Assembly (NCBI RefSeq): GCF_004803505.1
Contig: NZ_SSWH01000016.1
Coordinates: 1 to 49,035 of the forward strand
Direction: 5' to 3'
Length of the DNA: 49,035 bases
Origin: Arthrobacter echini
Lineage (GTDB): Bacteria > Actinomycetota > Actinomycetes > Actinomycetales > Micrococcaceae
A model generated the notes under the pieces. It did not search any database, had not been told where the DNA came from, and saw only the letters and a program-made list of their open reading frames with translations. Shown in pieces: positions 24,320-32,687 of the stretch. The position numbers and the translations under genes are program-made. Within the stretch, counting starts at the first letter, position 1. Each line of letters begins with the position of its first letter.

Positions 24320-24464
24320 AGACCCTCCCCTCCTGAATATAAGTGACGCCGAAGGCTCGCACCTAGCGGACACCTGACGACTAGTGTCGAAGTCGAACCA
24401 TTTACCGTAACTGTTAACAAAGACCATTGAATCCCCGCAAGCTCAGCTCGAGACCTTCCGGGAC
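24320..24464. other. Upstream region of the island gene
   Basis: A+T-richer sequence expected to hold the promoter for the leader ORF and membrane protein. Pieces resembling TTGTTA and TACGGT occur on the minus strand around 24395-24415, but the spacing is wrong and I do not call a promoter. Confidence 0.3.
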
Positions 24465-24752
24465 TAATACAAAACCATCCGCCCACACCTATCACTGAAC
24501 CATCGACCCTCGGACAAGACCTACAATGCCCGCAGCGAAGCCACGTCCGCCGACATCGACGAATGCGCCAAGATAGAGTCGACGACTCCGGCGTCGTTAC
24601 GATCCGCTACAACTCGAAACTCCACCACATCGGCCTCGGTCGCGCACACATAGGAACCACGATCTGACTCTTCATCCACGTCATCAACACCACCGCGGCG
24701 AACTCATCCAGGAACTCGAACTCAACCCCTACATCGAATACCAACCAAAACC
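24465..24752 (+). pseudogene. 3' remnant of an IS481-like transposase (right copy)
   Basis: In three successive frames it reads KTIRPHLSLNHRPSDKTYNA, then VDDSGVVTIRYNSKLHHIGL followed by GRAHIGTTI and a stop, then GELIQELELNPYIEYQ. These correspond in order to the end of the rve core (TIRPHRSL) and the C-terminal tail of IS481-like transposases. At least two frameshifts and one stop break it. The N-terminal DDE core is missing. Confidence 0.65.
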
Positions 24753-24755
24753 ACA

Positions 24756-24781
24756 AAAGCCCCTCCCGAGGGAGAGGCTTT
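24756..24781 (-). terminator. Rho-independent terminator of tRNA-Pro
   Basis: AAAGCC-C-CTCCC (24756-24767) pairs with GGGAG-A-GGCTTT (24770-24781) around a 2-base loop with one mismatch. In the minus direction the hairpin is followed by TTTTGTGGTTTTGG. It lies 30 bases beyond the tRNA 3' end. Confidence 0.75.
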
Positions 24782-24811
24782 CATGAACAATGTCCCGAGA
24801 CGAAACATCTG

Positions 24812-24885
<74 letters not shown>

Positions 24886-24964
24886 TCCGGCCCGCTCAAC
24901 GGGCCGAACCACTCGGTCAACACTACATCATTTCCCCGGGTCGAGCGGCACAAGCAGGAGGGCA

Positions 24965-26521
24965 TCAGCGCTTGCGGCTGCGCTTCTCCCGCACCCTCAT
25001 GCTGACCTCGATCGGCGTGCCCTCGAAGCCGAACGTCTCGCGCAGGCGCCGGGTGATGAAGCGGCGGTAGCCCGGATCCAGGAAGCCCGTGGTGAACAGC
25101 ACGAACTTCGGCGGCCTGCTGGAGGCCTGCGTGCCGAAGAGGATCCTCGGCTGCTTGCCACCGCGCACGGGGTGCGGGTTGGCCGCCACGAGTTCCCCGA
25201 GGAACGCATTGAGCCGCCCGGTCGGGATGCGCCGGTCCCAGGACTCGAGCGCGACGTCGAGCGCGGGCACCAGCCGGTCCTTGTGCCAGCCGGTCAGCGC
25301 CGAGATGTTCACGCGGGGAGCCCACTCCACGTGCGCCAGATCCTGCTCGATCTCCCGCTCGAGGTAGCGACGGCGCTCGTCGTCGAGCAGGTCCCACTTG
25401 TTGAACGCGAGCACGATGGCCCGGCCGGCCTCGATCGCCATGTTCAGGATGCGCACGTCCTGCTCGCTGAGCACCTCGTCCACGGCCAGGAGTACCACGG
25501 CCACCTCGGCCTTCTCCAGCGCGGACTGCGTGCGGAGCGAGGCGTAGAAGTCGGCGCCCTGCTGCATGTGGACGCGGCGGCGGATACCCGCGGTGTCCAC
25601 GAAGCGCCAGGTGCGCCCGCCGAGTTCGATCATCTCGTCCACGGGATCACGGGTGGTCCCGGCCAGCGGGTCGACGACGACGCGGTCCGAGCCCGCCAGC
25701 TTGTTCAGCAGCGAGGACTTCCCCACGTTGGGGCGGCCGATGAGCGCGACCCTCCGCGGACCGCCGGAACGCTCGATCCCGCCGTGCTCGGAGAACTCGG
25801 GCAGGATCTCCACGACCTGGTCGAGCATGTCGGCCGTACCGCGACCGTGCAGGGCGGAGACCGGCCAGGGCTGGCCGAAGCCCAGGCCCCACAGCACTGC
25901 GGCGTCGGCCTCGTTCTGGATGTCGTCCACCTTGTTGGCGACCAGGATCACGGGCTTGTTCTTGCGGCGCAGCATCCGCACCACGGCCTCGTCGGTCGCC
26001 GTGGCACCGACCGTCGCATCGACCACGAACAATACGGCGTCGGCCATGTCGACGGCGATCTCCGCCTGGTCGGCCACACGGGCGTTGATACCCTTGGCGT
26101 CCTGTTCCCAGCCACCGGTGTCCACGAGGGTGAAGTTCCGCCCGATCCACTGCGCCGGATAGGAGACACGGTCACGCGTGACGCCCGGGGTGTCCTCGAC
26201 GACGGCCTCGCGGCGCCCGAGGATGCGGTTCACGAGCGTGGACTTGCCGACGTTGGGCCGCCCGACGATGGCCAGGACAGGATTGAGCCTGCCCTCGTCC
26301 TCGTCGTCGTAGCCCTCGTCCTGCCGTGCGAGGAGGTAGGCGTCCTCGTCGTCGAGCTCGTAGTCCTCAAGACCGGCACGCAGCGAGGCGGCGCGCTGCT
26401 CGGCCTCGGCGTCGTCGAGGTTCTCGAGCACCTCGCTGACCTGGTCCTCGCCGGTCGGCTCGTACTCCTCGTCGGCTGACGGGCCGTTGCCCGGGGCGTC
26501 CGGCGAAAGGTTCTCGCTCAT
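24965..26521 (-). CDS. der: Ribosome-associated tandem GTPase Der (EngA)
   Basis: Essential GTPase for 50S subunit maturation. The 518-residue protein has two G domains, each opening with GRPNVGKS (first [16 protein letters not shown], then [16 protein letters not shown]), with DTPGVTRDR / [10 protein letters not shown] switch regions, DTGGW and DTAGIRRR, and NKVDD / NKWDLL specificity motifs. A KH-like C-terminal domain ends in a basic [10 protein letters not shown]. An acidic 80-residue N-terminal extension (many Asp/Glu) precedes the first domain, as in other actinobacterial Der. The ATG at 26521 has GAAGGA seven bases upstream, better than the TTG at 26524. It follows cmk by 85 bp. Confidence 0.96.
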   Translation of the reverse strand: MSENLSPDAPGNGPSADEEYEPTGEDQVSEVLENLDDAEAEQRAASLRAGLEDYELDDEDAYLLARQDEGYDDEDEGRLNPVLAIVGRPNVGKSTLVNRILGRREAVVEDTPGVTRDRVSYPAQWIGRNFTLVDTGGWEQDAKGINARVADQAEIAVDMADAVLFVVDATVGATATDEAVVRMLRRKNKPVILVANKVDDIQNEADAAVLWGLGFGQPWPVSALHGRGTADMLDQVVEILPEFSEHGGIERSGGPRRVALIGRPNVGKSSLLNKLAGSDRVVVDPLAGTTRDPVDEMIELGGRTWRFVDTAGIRRRVHMQQGADFYASLRTQSALEKAEVAVVLLAVDEVLSEQDVRILNMAIEAGRAIVLAFNKWDLLDDERRRYLEREIEQDLAHVEWAPRVNISALTGWHKDRLVPALDVALESWDRRIPTGRLNAFLGELVAANPHPVRGGKQPRILFGTQASSRPPKFVLFTTGFLDPGYRRFITRRLRETFGFEGTPIEVSMRVREKRSRKR

Positions 26522-26606
26522 CAAAGTGTCCTTCGGTTGGTGGTCACCGTCTCCCGACGGTACATCTGGTGTAAGGAGCCTGGCCTCGGGCCCGGCAGTG
26601 CCGCGC

Positions 26607-27341
26607 CTAGTTCGCCACGGAGCGCACGATGGTCAGGAGCGCCGCGACGGTCTGCTCGAAGTCGAGCTCGGACGAGTCCAGCGTGACGACGCCGTCGGCA
26701 GCCTGCGTGAAGTCGGCGGCGGTCGAGTCCTTCGCATCCCGCTCCGTGACCTGCCGTTTGAGCTGCGCCGCGGTCTGCGTGCCGCCGAGCTGGTCGCCGC
26801 GTCGCCGCAGGCGGGCCTCCTCGCTCGCCGTGAGCAGCACCCGGACCTCGGCGTCGGGCGCGACGACGGTGGTGATGTCCCGGCCTTCTGCCACGATACG
26901 GTGCGCGGCGCCTGCGATGAGTGCCCGTTGGCGCCGGATCAGCTCCGCCCGTGCGCCCATCGTGGTGGCGACGGCACTCACTGCCGAGGACACCTCGGGC
27001 TCACGGATGGCGGAGGTGACGTCAGTGCCGGCGATCAGCACCGACTCGCGGTCGGGGCTGATACTGATGACCAGGTCGATGGAGCGCGTGGCAGCCTCGA
27101 CGGCGGGGCTGTCGGTCAGATCGATGCCCGTCCGCATGCAGTGGAGCGTGACCGCGCGGTACATGGCACCGGTGTCCAGATAGGCTGCGCGGAGCCGGCG
27201 TGCCACCTCGCGGCTGACGCTCGACTTCCCGGACCCGGACGGCCCGTCGATGGCGACGACGAGCGACTTGCCGACGCGGAAGCCGGCGTAGGGATCAGGG
27301 GCGGTTGCGGTCTCGGGTGTGTTCGTGGATGTCGGGGTCAC
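26607..27341 (-). CDS. cmk: Cytidylate kinase
   Basis: Phosphorylates CMP and dCMP to the diphosphates. The 244-residue protein has the P-loop [43 protein letters not shown], and the LID arginines in RLRRRGDQ. The GTG at 27341 overlaps the stop of tyrA by 4 bp (GTGA), with GGAAGG a few bases upstream, indicating translational coupling. The frame remains open upstream through tyrA, but that part is an antiparallel-frame artefact. The first 25 residues are Thr/Pro-rich and probably unstructured. Confidence 0.94.
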   Translation of the reverse strand: MTPTSTNTPETATAPDPYAGFRVGKSLVVAIDGPSGSGKSSVSREVARRLRAAYLDTGAMYRAVTLHCMRTGIDLTDSPAVEAATRSIDLVISISPDRESVLIAGTDVTSAIREPEVSSAVSAVATTMGARAELIRRQRALIAGAAHRIVAEGRDITTVVAPDAEVRVLLTASEEARLRRRGDQLGGTQTAAQLKRQVTERDAKDSTAADFTQAADGVVTLDSSELDFEQTVAALLTIVRSVAN

Positions 27342-28465
27342 TGCACTACCTTCCAGCCCCGCTGCGTCAGGGACTCCGTCAATTCGTGGCGCTTTCCCGG
27401 CAGCACCGAGAGCTCGGCCAGGCCCACCTGCCGCCCGGGAGAATGTTCGAGCCGGAAGTCCTCCACGTTGATGCCGGTGCCGCCGATCTCCGTGAGCAGC
27501 TTCGCGATCTGCCCGGGCACGTCGTCCACGAGCACCGTCAGCCGGGCGAAGGAGTCCGGCGGTGCACCGTGCTTGCCGGGCACGCGCGCCTGGCCTGCGT
27601 TGCCCTCCGAGATCAGCTGGGCCATGTCGAGCCGGGCGCCGTCGGCCGTGGGTTCCTCCAGCGTGCTGATGAGGCGGTTCAGGTCCTCGCGCACGCCGTG
27701 GAGGATGTCGACGAGCCGGGCCGCGTTGGCGGAGAAGATCTGCACCCACAGGCGCGGATCGCTCGCGGCGATGCGCGTGACGTCGCGCAGTCCGTTCCCG
27801 GCCAGCGCCAGGGCCTGCACGGGTGAGTCCTGGAGCCTGGTCGCCACGAGCGAGGAGACCACCTGCGGCAGGTGCGAGATCAGGGCCACGGCCTCGTCGT
27901 GTTCCGCCGCGCTCATCCGGGCGGGCACGGCCCCGAGGTCGACGGCGAGCGACTCGGCGCGCAGGACGGCGTCCGGCGCGCTCGCGGCGTGGGCACACAG
28001 GACCCAGGGCGCACCGGTGAACAGTTCCGCGCGCGCCGCGACGGGTCCGGACTTCTCACGGCCGGCCATGGGATGCGTTCCCACGTAGCGGGACAGGTGC
28101 GCCGCCACACCGGGCATGCCGGTGAGATCTGCGAGGATCGCTTCCTTCACGCTGCAGATGTCGACCACGACGGCGTCCGGGTGGGCGAGGAGCGCATCGG
28201 CGACCACCCGCGCCGTGACATCGGGTGGTGTGGCCACGACGACGAGTTCGGGGAGCAGGTCCTCCCCGCCGTCCGGGGCGTCCGCGAGGAGCCGACCGGC
28301 GCCGATGTCACGTGCCACGGCCTCGGTCGAGGGGGAACTGTCGGAGAGCACGACGTCGAGCCCGCGGTTCCGCAGCCCCAGGCCGATGCTCGCCCCGAGC
28401 AGCCCGGCTCCGACGACGAGGACGGGTCCGAGGAGGTGCGTTCCCTGCTCCGTGCGCACGTCCAT
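27338..28465 (-). CDS. tyrA: Prephenate dehydrogenase with C-terminal ACT domain
   Basis: NAD-dependent oxidative decarboxylation of prephenate to 4-hydroxyphenylpyruvate in tyrosine synthesis. The 375-residue protein has the Rossmann motif VLVVGAGLLGASIGLGL at the N terminus, ICSVKEAI, the catalytic YVGTHPMAGREKSGP and SHLPQVVSSLVA. The last 80 residues (FARLTVLVDDVPGQIAKLLT onward) form an ACT domain, expected to bind an aromatic amino acid for feedback control. The ATG at 28465 is three bases after the rluB stop and the gene ends in a GTGA overlap with cmk, so it is in the middle of an operon. Confidence 0.92.
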   Translation of the reverse strand: MDVRTEQGTHLLGPVLVVGAGLLGASIGLGLRNRGLDVVLSDSSPSTEAVARDIGAGRLLADAPDGGEDLLPELVVVATPPDVTARVVADALLAHPDAVVVDICSVKEAILADLTGMPGVAAHLSRYVGTHPMAGREKSGPVAARAELFTGAPWVLCAHAASAPDAVLRAESLAVDLGAVPARMSAAEHDEAVALISHLPQVVSSLVATRLQDSPVQALALAGNGLRDVTRIAASDPRLWVQIFSANAARLVDILHGVREDLNRLISTLEEPTADGARLDMAQLISEGNAGQARVPGKHGAPPDSFARLTVLVDDVPGQIAKLLTEIGGTGINVEDFRLEHSPGRQVGLAELSVLPGKRHELTESLTQRGWKVVQ

Positions 28466-28468
28466 GAG

Positions 28469-29953
28469 CTAGAGACCCACCGATGCCATGAGGTGCCCGA
28501 CCTCCTGGCGCCCCAGCACCCGGATGCTGCCCTGACGCTGATCACCGATGCGGATCGGTCCGACCTGGGTGCGCACGAGGCGCTCCACGGGGTGACCGAC
28601 GGCGTCGAACAGGCGCCGGACCACACGATTGCGGCCCGAGTGGAGGATCACCTCGACGAGCACGTGCCCGGGTGTGGAGTCGACGAGCTTGAAGGAATCG
28701 ACCTGCGCCAGGCCGTCCTCGAGCTCGATGCCCTCCTTCATCTGCGCGCCGATGCCCTGGGCCATCGGGCCGCGCACCTGGACGAGATAGGTCTTCGGGA
28801 CCTCGTAGGACGGGTGCGTGAGCCGATTGGTCAGTTCGCCGTCGTTGGTCAGCAGCAGCAGACCCTCGGTCTCGGCGTCGAGCCGGCCCACGTGGAAGAG
28901 GCGCTCGCTCTTGTCCCGGTTCTTCAGGAAATCGCCGATGGAGCGCCGGCTCTCGGGGTCGTCCATCGTGGAGACGACGCCGCGGGGCTTGTTGAAGACG
29001 TAGTACTTCAGGTGATCCTTGAGCTGCAGGCGGATGCCGTCCACGTGGATGGCCACCTGCTCCGGATCCACGCGCACGCCGAGTTCGGTCACCACCGTGC
29101 CGTCCACTTCCACGCGGCCGTCGAGGATCATCTCCTCGCAGACCCGGCGCGAAGCGACCCCGGCCAGGGCCATGACCTTCTGCAGCCGCACACCCTCGGG
29201 ATTGTGGACGTCGATCTCGTCGGCCGGGCGGCTTGCGCGCTTGGGCCGGGACGGACGCACCGGGCCGAGATTCTGGCCGAACCGCTCACGGGCGAACGCC
29301 CTGTCGCCCACCGGCTTCTGCCGTCCCGAGGACGCGGCGCCACCGGGACGGCCCGCTCGCTTCTCCCCGGTTCCGGGACGACCGGGCCTGCCACCCGAGG
29401 CACTTCCCGCCCTGGTCCCGAAGCGGTTCGACGGCGTGCCTGCGGACGGACGGCCCGACGCCGAGCGCGCGCGACCCTCGGCCGATTCGCGGCGATCGGC
29501 TCCTGCCGGGCGACCTGTCGCCGACCGGCCGTCGTCGCGCGTGCGTTCCTGGAACGGCTTCCCTGTGGGACGTCCCCCTCCGGAGCGGCCGCGCTCGGCG
29601 CCGGAGCGAGTACGGTCGGGACGGCCCTCAGCGGAACTGTTCCGGTCCGTGCGGCCCCCACCGGAACGCCCGCGCTCCGGGCGTTCCTCACCGGGACGAC
29701 CACCGTCGCGGCCACCGCCTGACCGACCACCGCCACTACCGGCGCGGCCGTCACCCGAACGACCACCGCCGGACCGACCGCCCGCCGGGAACCCTGAGCC
29801 GCCGCGCTGGGCACCGCCCTTGCCGTGGCTGCCGCGCTCGGGACCTCCGCGGGAGGAGGACGGACGACGACGCTCAGCATCGTCCGGGCGTCCGGACGAC
29901 TCGCCGTCGCGCGGCGTCCTGCGTCCTGAACCGGATCCTGGCTGCTGTGTCAT
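28469..29953 (-). CDS. rluB: Pseudouridine synthase RluB-type with long Arg/Gly-rich N terminus
   Basis: Modifies uridine in 23S rRNA. Of 494 residues, about 255-300 form an S4 RNA-binding domain (RLQKVMALAGVASRRVCEEM). The catalytic domain has YYVFNKPRGVVST, then GRLDAETEGLLLLTNDG with the nucleophilic D359, and HSGRNRVVRRLFDAVGHPV. Residues 1-250 are low-complexity, dominated by Arg, Gly, Ser and Pro with many RSGGG-like units, so they are disordered and probably RNA-binding. The ATG at 29953 has GAAGGA about seven bases upstream. It sits between scpB (26 bp) and tyrA (3 bp), the usual actinobacterial order. Whether the exact target is the RluB site cannot be proved from sequence. Confidence 0.88.
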   Translation of the reverse strand: MTQQPGSGSGRRTPRDGESSGRPDDAERRRPSSSRGGPERGSHGKGGAQRGGSGFPAGGRSGGGRSGDGRAGSGGGRSGGGRDGGRPGEERPERGRSGGGRTDRNSSAEGRPDRTRSGAERGRSGGGRPTGKPFQERTRDDGRSATGRPAGADRRESAEGRARSASGRPSAGTPSNRFGTRAGSASGGRPGRPGTGEKRAGRPGGAASSGRQKPVGDRAFARERFGQNLGPVRPSRPKRASRPADEIDVHNPEGVRLQKVMALAGVASRRVCEEMILDGRVEVDGTVVTELGVRVDPEQVAIHVDGIRLQLKDHLKYYVFNKPRGVVSTMDDPESRRSIGDFLKNRDKSERLFHVGRLDAETEGLLLLTNDGELTNRLTHPSYEVPKTYLVQVRGPMAQGIGAQMKEGIELEDGLAQVDSFKLVDSTPGHVLVEVILHSGRNRVVRRLFDAVGHPVERLVRTQVGPIRIGDQRQGSIRVLGRQEVGHLMASVGL

Positions 29954-29979
29954 GGGAAAATCCTTCGTGTCGGTCGTGC

Positions 29980-30699
29980 TCAGAACGTCGTGTCGTCGTA
30001 CTCCCCCAGGGCCTCTATCCCCGGCAGGTGGGGTGCGATCCGCGGCAGTTCGGAGACGCTGCCCACACCCAGTTTCTCGAGGAACAGTGCGGTGGTCCCG
30101 TAGAGGGCCGCACCACTCACCGGATCGGTCTCCACTTCGACCACCAGTCCACGCTGCACCAGCGTCCGGACCACGGAGTCGACGGCGACTCCCCTGATCG
30201 CCGACACCCTGGCACGGGACACGGGCTGGCGGTAGGCGATGACCGCCAGGGTCTCGAGTGCTGCCTGCGAGAGCCGCGAGGATCTGCCGTCGAGCACGAA
30301 GTCGGCGACGACGGAGGAAAAATGCTTCCGGGAGTAGATGCGCCATCCGCCGGCGATGTTCCGCAGTTCGAAACCGCGCGGAGCTGCCGGTTCGATCGTC
30401 GGGGAGTTCCCTCCAGTATAGCCGTCGTACTCGCGCCGAAGATCCACCAGCACACGCTGCACCAGATCCTTGGGCCGTTCCAGGACGGCAGCGAGGTGAT
30501 CCTCCGTCACGGGCTGGTCGGCGACCATCAGGATGGCCTCCACGGCTGCCCTGACACCGCCGGGAAGCTCCTCGAGCGCGGGACTCCCGGCGCCTGACTC
30601 CCCCGCCGGATCCTGCGACGGCGTCGACTCCGGCTGCGGCTCCGGATCGGGTGACTCCGCATCGGGGGAGAACTCGTCAGGCACGGGTGGTTCAGTCAT
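29980..30699 (-). CDS. scpB: Segregation and condensation protein B
   Basis: Winged-helix subunit of the SMC-ScpAB condensin. The 239-residue protein has an acidic Pro/Glu-rich N terminus (about 45 residues), then AAVEAILMVADQPV, GFELRNIAGGWRIYSRK, LSQAALETLAVIAYRQPVSR and IRGVAVDSVVRTLVQRGLV, all typical of ScpB. The ATG at 30699 lies inside scpA: the scpA stop is at 30692-30694, an 8-bp overlap that implies coupling and stoichiometric synthesis. Confidence 0.93.
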   Translation of the reverse strand: MTEPPVPDEFSPDAESPDPEPQPESTPSQDPAGESGAGSPALEELPGGVRAAVEAILMVADQPVTEDHLAAVLERPKDLVQRVLVDLRREYDGYTGGNSPTIEPAAPRGFELRNIAGGWRIYSRKHFSSVVADFVLDGRSSRLSQAALETLAVIAYRQPVSRARVSAIRGVAVDSVVRTLVQRGLVVEVETDPVSGAALYGTTALFLEKLGVGSVSELPRIAPHLPGIEALGEYDDTTF

Positions 30700-31543
30700 C
30701 GCCGGCGCTCCACAGGACCACGAGACCATCCAGAGGTGCCGCCTGCTCGAAGGAGACGGCACCGTCCCTGAAGAGTTCGAGCAGGGCGAGGAATCGCGCC
30801 ACGAGCACCGCGGCGGAAGCGGCATCCTCGGTGAGCTGCCGGAACGTCATCCGGCCACCGGCGCGCAGCAGCTCCTCGAGCACGGCGGACTGCTCGCTGA
30901 CGCTCACCACGGGTGAGACCAGATGCCCCGTCTCCACCTCGAGGGGCGCCTCGCTCCGCGGCGCCAGCACCCGGGCGGCCAGCGCGGCGAACTCCTCGGG
31001 TGTGGACGTCCAGTGCAGTGCGGGCAGCAGCGTCGTGATCTCCGCTGCCGGCGGCACGTCGCGGGGATGGCGCCCGGCTTCGTCGTCGAACCGATGGAAG
31101 AGCTCGCGGGCCATCTCCTTGAACGCCCGGTACTGCAGGAGCCGCGCGAAGAGCAGATCCCTGGCCTCCAGCACCGCGATGTCGGCCTCGTCCTCGACGG
31201 TCCCGGTCCCGGCCGGCAGCAGCCTGGCCGCCTTGAGATCGAGCAGGGTGGCCGCGACGACGAGGAACTCGCTCGCCTCGTCCAGTTTCCACTGGCCCTC
31301 TGCTGCCTGGACGCGCCTGATGTGCGCGATGAACTCGTCGGTGACCTCTGCCAGGGCGATCTCCGTGACGTCGAGTTCGCGGCGCGAGATCAGATTCAGC
31401 AGCAGGTCGAAGGGTCCGCTGAAGTTGACGAGCTGCACCGCGAAGACCTGCGCCGCGTCGGCAGCAGCGGGCTCGTAGGGGTCCGCCTGCTCCAGTGCCA
31501 GGACGGGCTGCTCCCCGGCGCGCTCCGAACTGCGGACCGCCAC
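30692..31543 (-). CDS. scpA: Segregation and condensation protein A
   Basis: Kleisin subunit that bridges the SMC head domains. The family signature FSGPFDLLLNLISRRELDVT is followed by IALAEVTDEFIAHI, ASEFLVVAATLLDLKAARLL and a C-terminal winged-helix part (MTFRQLTEDA). I place the start at the GTG 31543 (283 residues), 34 bp after the parA stop, although the ribosome site is weak. Upstream in-frame codons reach 31639 and would overlap parA. The first 35 residues are variable. Confidence 0.9.
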   Translation of the reverse strand: MAVRSSERAGEQPVLALEQADPYEPAAADAAQVFAVQLVNFSGPFDLLLNLISRRELDVTEIALAEVTDEFIAHIRRVQAAEGQWKLDEASEFLVVAATLLDLKAARLLPAGTGTVEDEADIAVLEARDLLFARLLQYRAFKEMARELFHRFDDEAGRHPRDVPPAAEITTLLPALHWTSTPEEFAALAARVLAPRSEAPLEVETGHLVSPVVSVSEQSAVLEELLRAGGRMTFRQLTEDAASAAVLVARFLALLELFRDGAVSFEQAAPLDGLVVLWSAGDD

Positions 31544-31577
31544 TAGCGGCCCCGGGCGGGCCCGACGATCAGCGGCA

Positions 31578-32465
31578 CTAGGGTGCTCCGCCCCTGCTGA
31601 TGAGCTCCTTCGCGAGCTGCCGGTAGGCGTCGGCGCCACTGTGGTTCGCGGCGTAGGACGTGATGGGCTCTGCGGCGACCGTCGCGTCGGCGAACTTGAT
31701 GGTGCGCCTGATCACGGTCTCGAAGACCTTGTCGCCGAAGGCCTCCACCAGGCGCGCGAGGACCTCGCGGCTGTGCAGGGTCCGCGCGTCGTACATGGTG
31801 GCCAGCACACCGTCGATCTGGAGCCGCGGGTTCAGGCGGTCCTGCACCTTCTCGATGGTCTCCACCAGCAGCGCCACCGCGCGCAGGGCGAAGAACTCAC
31901 AGATCAGCGGGATGATCACGCCGTGGGCCGCAGTGAGCGCGTTGACGGTGAGCAGACCGAGCGACGGCTGGCAGTCGATGAGGATGACGTCGTAGTCGTC
32001 GGCGACCTTGCGCAGTGCGCGGTCGAGGACCTGCTCGCGGGCCACCTCGTTGACGAGCTGGACCTCGGCCGCGGAGAGATCGATGTTGGCCGGCAGCAGA
32101 TCGACGTTCTCGACCGCGGTGTGCTGGATGGCGTCCTCGATGGAGACCTTGCGGTCCATGAGCACGTTGTAGACGGTCACGTCGAGCTCGTGGGGATTGG
32201 TACCCAGACCCGCGGACAGGGCGCCCTGCGGGTCGAAATCGACGAGGAGCACCTTGCGTCCCGCTTCGGCGAGCGCCGCACCGAGGTTGATCGTCGAGGT
32301 GGTCTTTCCCACCCCGCCCTTCTGGTTCACCATGGCGATGACCCTCGCCGGGCCGTGCGAGTCCAGAGTGTTCGGCTCGGGGAAGTCCGTCATGGGGCGG
32401 CCGGTAGGGCCCAGTTCCGCATCCGCCCCGCCGGGCAGAGTTGTGGAACCCTGTTCACTACTCAC
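31578..32465 (-). CDS. parA: ParA/Soj-type chromosome-partitioning ATPase
   Basis: A 295-residue ParA-family ATPase with MVNQKGGVGKTTSTINLGAA, the switch region LLVDFDPQGALSAGLG, VILIDCQPSLGLLTVNAL and IPLICEFFALRAV. It stands directly before scpA-scpB, as in many actinobacteria (Rv1708 in M. tuberculosis), and no parB is beside it, so it is not the origin-proximal parAB pair. The start is uncertain: the GTG at 32465 (about 40 variable residues before the ATPase core) is preferred, with GTG 32477 and ATG 32393 as alternatives. The region upstream has a GCCGCCCG/CGGGCGGC hairpin and no clear ribosome site. Confidence 0.9.
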   Translation of the reverse strand: MSSEQGSTTLPGGADAELGPTGRPMTDFPEPNTLDSHGPARVIAMVNQKGGVGKTTSTINLGAALAEAGRKVLLVDFDPQGALSAGLGTNPHELDVTVYNVLMDRKVSIEDAIQHTAVENVDLLPANIDLSAAEVQLVNEVAREQVLDRALRKVADDYDVILIDCQPSLGLLTVNALTAAHGVIIPLICEFFALRAVALLVETIEKVQDRLNPRLQIDGVLATMYDARTLHSREVLARLVEAFGDKVFETVIRRTIKFADATVAAEPITSYAANHSGADAYRQLAKELISRGGAP

Positions 32466-32601
32466 GAATTTGTCCACGCTTCCATCGGGATCGGTGCGGG
32501 CCGCCCGATCCTTACGATGCGGGCGGCTGTTCTCAGGGTCAACGGTACAACGCCTGCGACGGCGCCCGCGAAGGCGAGGCACCTTCCACCGCGAGCCTTG
32601 A

Positions 32602-32616
32602 ACCTCAGCCTGAGGT
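32602..32616. promoter_or_regulatory. 15-bp palindrome upstream of parA
   Basis: ACCTCAG-C-CTGAGGT is a perfect inverted repeat in the 222-bp gap between prpE and parA. The shape suits a protein-binding operator; the binding protein is unknown. Confidence 0.3.
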
Positions 32617-32652
32617 CGAGGGCCGGCGTCGACGCCGTCCGATGCGCCGCGC

Positions 32653-32686
32653 CTGCCGAGTCCTCGTACGGCGATGCACTCGGCAG
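32653..32686 (-). terminator. Candidate terminator of prpE
   Basis: CTGCCGAGT (32653-32661) and ACTCGGCAG (32678-32686) pair perfectly over 9 bp with a 16-base loop, two bases beyond the prpE stop. There is no T tract. Confidence 0.35.
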
Positions 32687-32687
32687 A

